Assembly: GCA_036489565.1 (NCBI GenBank)
Contig: DASXFN010000094.1
Span: 1-7,956, forward strand
Direction: 5' to 3'
Length of the DNA stretch: 7,956 nucleotides
DNA from: JAICKN01 sp036489565
GTDB taxonomy: Bacteria; Acidobacteriota; Terriglobia; Terriglobales; Acidobacteriaceae
Below, one piece after another: positions 5,886-7,956 of this stretch. Both the position numbers and the translations under genes were made by a program. Within the stretch, counting starts at the first letter, position 1. The number at the start of each line of letters is the position of its first letter. A model generated the notes under the pieces. The model was given only the letters and a program-made list of their open reading frames with translations, searched no databases and was not told where the DNA came from.

Positions 5886-5956
5886 CGCTTCCGATTCTCG
5901 GTCGTCTTCGCGGTCATCGGCCTGGAATATTGCAAACATCACGAAATGAGCAGAAC

Positions 5957-5983
5957 CAGCTTTGCCATGCAACTATAAAGCTG
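5957..5983. promoter_or_regulatory. Palindrome over a possible paiB promoter
   Basis: CAGCTTT (5957-5963) and AAAGCTG (5977-5983) form a perfect 7-base inverted repeat, and TTGC-CAT-GCAA (5962-5972) lies inside it. The right arm overlaps TATAAA (5974-5979), a possible -10 for the downstream gene that lacks a clear -35. The layout would suit a repressor site. Confidence 0.35.
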
Positions 5984-6036
5984 CGTGTGGCTAAATAGAG
6001 GGCATTGTTGGAATGAGGGTTTGAAGAGGAGCAGGC

Positions 6037-6717
6037 ATGTACATTCCAAAGGCGAACGAAGAAACGCGAATTCCGGTTCTGTACGACCTCATTGAGGCTC
6101 AACCATTTTGCTCTCTGGTCACAATGGGATCTTCGGGCTTGTTTGCCACGCATCTTCCCATGGTGCTGGAGAGGGCGCAGGAGAAAGAGGGCCAGCTTCT
6201 CGGGCGATTGAAGGGGCACGTATCGCGAGCAAACCGGCAATGGCGCGATTTTTCTCCTGAGATTGAAGCGCTGGCAATCTTCTCGGGCCCGCAACATTAC
6301 ATCAGTCCATCGTGGTATCCGGAGAAACGTGAAACGGGGAAGGTGGTGCCCACCTGGAACTATGCTGTTGTCCACGCATACGGACATTTGAAAGTGATCG
6401 AGGACACCGATTGGCTGCTGGCCCATCTGGAGAGCCTGGTCAACATTCATGAGGCTTCGTTTCCTACGCCTTGGAAAATAAGTGATGCACCCGCGGAATA
6501 TATCGAATCGCTCACAAAGGGCATTGTTGGACTGGAGTTGTCTATTCAGCGGCTGGAGGGAAAGTGGAAGGCCAGCCAGAACCATTCCGCAGCGCACAGG
6601 GAGAGCGTCGTGAAAGGCCTGGAGGATTTGAACACGGCGGAGAGCCAAGCGATGAAGGCGCTTATGCTTGACACGCTGCTCGACACTCGGAAGAAGCCTG
6701 GATCTGACTTGCCGTGA
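6037..6717 (+). CDS. paiB: PaiB-type FMN-binding negative transcriptional regulator
   Basis: This 226-residue protein is complete for the PaiB family (split-barrel flavin-binding fold). In Bacillus subtilis the paiAB locus represses sporulation and protease genes; elsewhere the biochemical role is unsettled. Family landmarks are all here: the N-terminal MYIPKA, SLVTMGSSGLFATHLPMVLE (26-45), GHVSRANRQW (60-69), FSGPQHYISPSWYP (82-95), VPTWNYAVVHAYG (104-116), and IVGLELSIQRLEGKWKASQN (163-182). A C-terminal helix with VVKGLEDL follows. The start is firm: GAGGAG at 6026-6031 is five bases from the ATG, and MYIP is the family's usual beginning. Its TGA overlaps the next gene's ATG by one base (TGATG), so the two are probably translated together. 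A paiA acetyltransferase neighbour, present in Bacillus, is absent here. The symbol is a family-level label. Confidence 0.93.
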   Translation: MYIPKANEETRIPVLYDLIEAQPFCSLVTMGSSGLFATHLPMVLERAQEKEGQLLGRLKGHVSRANRQWRDFSPEIEALAIFSGPQHYISPSWYPEKRETGKVVPTWNYAVVHAYGHLKVIEDTDWLLAHLESLVNIHEASFPTPWKISDAPAEYIESLTKGIVGLELSIQRLEGKWKASQNHSAAHRESVVKGLEDLNTAESQAMKALMLDTLLDTRKKPGSDLP

Positions 6718-7655
6718 TGGAGGATTGCCGCCCTGAAAGCGAAATCTTGGTAACATCTCGAAAGATGAAGAAGCCCCAACGTAAAAGTGGCCGTGATTCG
6801 GCGAAACATAATTCGGCAAAACGTGAATCAGCGAAGCATGAATCAGGAACGCATGATTCAAGAAAGCACGATTCACGAAAGCGCGAGCCGCGAAAGCAGG
6901 ATCAGCGAAAGTATGATCCGCGCGAGCATGGCAGAAGAAAATCGGAGCGGCGGCCGCCCCGATTTTCCCGTGAGGTAGCCGTACTCTTCCAGGATGATGC
7001 CGTTCTGGCCATCAACAAGCCTGCCGGACTGCTGGCCGTTCCGGTCGAGGGTTCTGATACGCCGTCTGCTTTGGCGCTTCTTATCGCGGAGCTGAAGCCG
7101 CAGCGACGGCGCGCCTACGTTGTGCACCGCATTGACCGCTTTACCTCGGGCGTTTTGCTTTTTGCGAAAAGCCAAATGGACCGCGAAGCTCTCATCCGTC
7201 AGTTTCTCGCACACACTCCGGTGAGGGAATATCTGGCCGTAGTGCGCGGGCATCCGTCAGCCAAAGAAGGGACGCTCGTCCACTACTTTCGGCGGGAGGG
7301 ACAGTTTCAAAAATTGAGCAATGAGAGAGACCGCAAAGCGACGCGCGCGGAACTTCGTTATAGGGTCGAACGCTCGCTTCGTGACGCGTCGCTCGTCCGC
7401 GTAACGCTGGTGACGGGATTGCAGAACCAAATCCGCGTGCAATTTTTAGCGCTCGGGCACCCGGTCATCGGCGACAGAAAATATCACGCCAAGGAAGCGT
7501 CAGAGTCACGCATTGCCCGCGTTGCCTTGCACGCGGCACGTCTGCAATTCACTCATCCCCGCTCGGGCGAGAATGTTTCGATAGACTGCGAGATGCCGCC
7601 CGACTTCCACTCTCTCATTCAGTCACTGGAGCCGGTCTATCGCCCACGGCGGTAA
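6717..7655 (+). CDS. RluA-family pseudouridine synthase with repetitive basic N-terminus
   Basis: The product (312 residues from this ATG) isomerises uridine to pseudouridine in rRNA or tRNA. In this numbering the catalytic domain begins near residue 82: VLFQDDAVLAINKPAGLLAV (89-108), then HRIDRFTSG (137-145) with catalytic Asp140, REYLAVVRG (170-178), and TGLQNQIRVQF (233-243). HPVIGDRKY (248-256) and ALHAARLQFTHP (270-281) close it. Instead of an S4 domain, residues 26-75 consist of ten five-residue units like H-D-S-R-K, strongly basic and probably disordered, so likely to aid RNA binding. The start is uncertain: ATG at 6717 overlaps the paiB stop, GTG 6714 is in frame, and Met at 6765 would also give a basic leader. 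None has a clear ribosome-binding site. I favour 6717 for coupling. The subfamily (RluA, RluC or RluD target) cannot be assigned by eye. Confidence 0.92.
   Translation: MEDCRPESEILVTSRKMKKPQRKSGRDSAKHNSAKRESAKHESGTHDSRKHDSRKREPRKQDQRKYDPREHGRRKSERRPPRFSREVAVLFQDDAVLAINKPAGLLAVPVEGSDTPSALALLIAELKPQRRRAYVVHRIDRFTSGVLLFAKSQMDREALIRQFLAHTPVREYLAVVRGHPSAKEGTLVHYFRREGQFQKLSNERDRKATRAELRYRVERSLRDASLVRVTLVTGLQNQIRVQFLALGHPVIGDRKYHAKEASESRIARVALHAARLQFTHPRSGENVSIDCEMPPDFHSLIQSLEPVYRPRR
6792..6941 (+). repeat. Ten-unit 15-base in-frame minisatellite
   Basis: Ten degenerate 15-base units follow each other exactly in frame, for example CATGATTCAAGAAAG and CACGATTCACGAAAG at 6852-6881. The unit pattern is roughly C-R-Y-G-A-W-T-C-R-S-G-A-A-A-G, encoding [H/R]-[D/E]-S-[A/R]-K. 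Middle units are closest to each other. The last three drift (QDQRK, YDPRE, HGRRK), as expected for an array ageing from its edges. Copy number change in steps of one unit would keep the reading frame. Confidence 0.9.
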
Positions 7656-7766
7656 TCTTCACAAAACTTTACGTGCTGAAGCGCCGCGCAACGGAACATA
7701 CTGCCGGGTCACGTGTTTCATTGTTGCAGATATAAGACTCAGATATCGCATAAAAAGGCGGAATCC

Positions 7767-7956
7767 ATGCGCAACTTCAAACCTCTGGCCCTTGCGCGCG
7801 CTTCACAAATTTACGCCGTACCACGTTGGGTAAGCTGGCTTGGATTGGCTTCATTGCTTTTATTGACCGGATGCGCGCGGCTCCAGGTCAAGATGGGCAT
7901 GAAAGTTCCACTCGCACAGATTCCGGTGGCATCCATGGATGTCAGTTTGCCAAAAG
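7767..7956 (+). CDS. Predicted lipoprotein, N-terminal part (runs off window)
   Basis: The ATG at 7767 is preceded by AAGGCGG at 7755-7761, five bases away, and the frame is open to the window end (63 residues plus one base). A signal sequence is clear: a long basic n-region (MRNFKPLALARASQ, then VPRW), a hydrophobic core LGLASLLLL, and the lipobox LTGC with Cys36 as the lipidated residue after signal peptidase II cleavage. The mature part begins ARLQVKMGMKVPLAQIPV and then SMDVSLPK. I do not recognise a characterised family, though short lipoproteins with a K-x-L/P-L-x-x-x-P-V-x-S-M style segment seem common in Acidobacteriota. It is separated by 111 bases from the preceding gene, and a possible -10 (TATAAG, 7731-7736) suggests its own promoter. 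Confidence 0.8.
   Translation, partial: MRNFKPLALARASQIYAVPRWVSWLGLASLLLLTGCARLQVKMGMKVPLAQIPVASMDVSLPK

Noticed and set aside
5805..6036. Riboswitch in the glyA/paiB divergent region
   Set aside because: None of the tandem glycine, SAM, THF or cobalamin riboswitch core motifs is visible. The predicted glyA leader is only about 20 bases long.
6000..6531. Exact 13-base direct repeat GGGCATTGTTGGA at 6000-6012 and 6519-6531
   Set aside because: One copy is inside paiB coding sequence in a family-conserved segment (GIVGLE). One such 13-base match is expected by chance in a window of this size.
5914..6876. Open frame of 320 codons on the minus strand, antisense to the PaiB-type gene
   Set aside because: It runs antisense to a clear PaiB family member. 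Its N-terminus is merely the reverse reading of the 15-base repeat, and its composition (many H, R, C, F) is not protein-like.

Overview
The window reads as ordinary chromosomal DNA from a moderately GC-rich bacterium, with genes densely packed on both strands. The bacterial type A RNase P RNA, a full-length serine hydroxymethyltransferase and family-typical protein sequences point to a housekeeping region. The mix of a DUF5985-like membrane protein pair, a tiny basic protein of the RRPEIRRRR type, poorly known conserved proteins and REP-like intergenic hairpins is most reminiscent of Acidobacteriota (Terriglobia/Koribacter-like). That placement is inference from protein style, not a search result. 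I see no phage, transposase, CRISPR or plasmid signal.

Layout. Bases 1-265 (minus) hold the start of a membrane protein. It diverges from an unrecognised protein of about 250 residues (335-1081, plus). A 220-base gap follows with three hairpin-forming repeats, then a TATAAT promoter and rnpB (1304-1703). Converging on rnpB is a tightly coupled minus-strand operon: a winged-helix-like regulator (2305-2718) followed by two related three-helix membrane proteins (2048-2305 and 1784-2047). A 59-residue very basic protein sits on the plus strand (3012-3191). Next, on the minus strand, are a GT4 glycosyltransferase with a GTG start (3213-4397) and glyA (4515-5804). On the other side of a 232-base divergent promoter region are a PaiB-type FMN-binding regulator (6037-6717) and, overlapping it by one base, an RluA-type pseudouridine synthase with a repetitive basic N-terminal tail (6717-7655). 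The window ends inside a predicted lipoprotein (7767 onward).

How the genes work together. glyA (one-carbon and glycine metabolism) and rnpB (tRNA 5' maturation) are core functions. The paiB/pseudouridine synthase pair looks co-transcribed and translationally coupled, although the families have no known joint function. The regulator plus two DUF5985-like proteins is the most plausible undescribed module: a cytoplasmic DNA-binding-like protein made from the same message as two small integral membrane proteins. The most unusual DNA structures are a ten-unit 15-base in-frame repeat in the pseudouridine synthase gene, a near-perfect 13-base inverted repeat around the glyA promoter, and a 12-base tandem repeat in the -35 region of the rnpB promoter.
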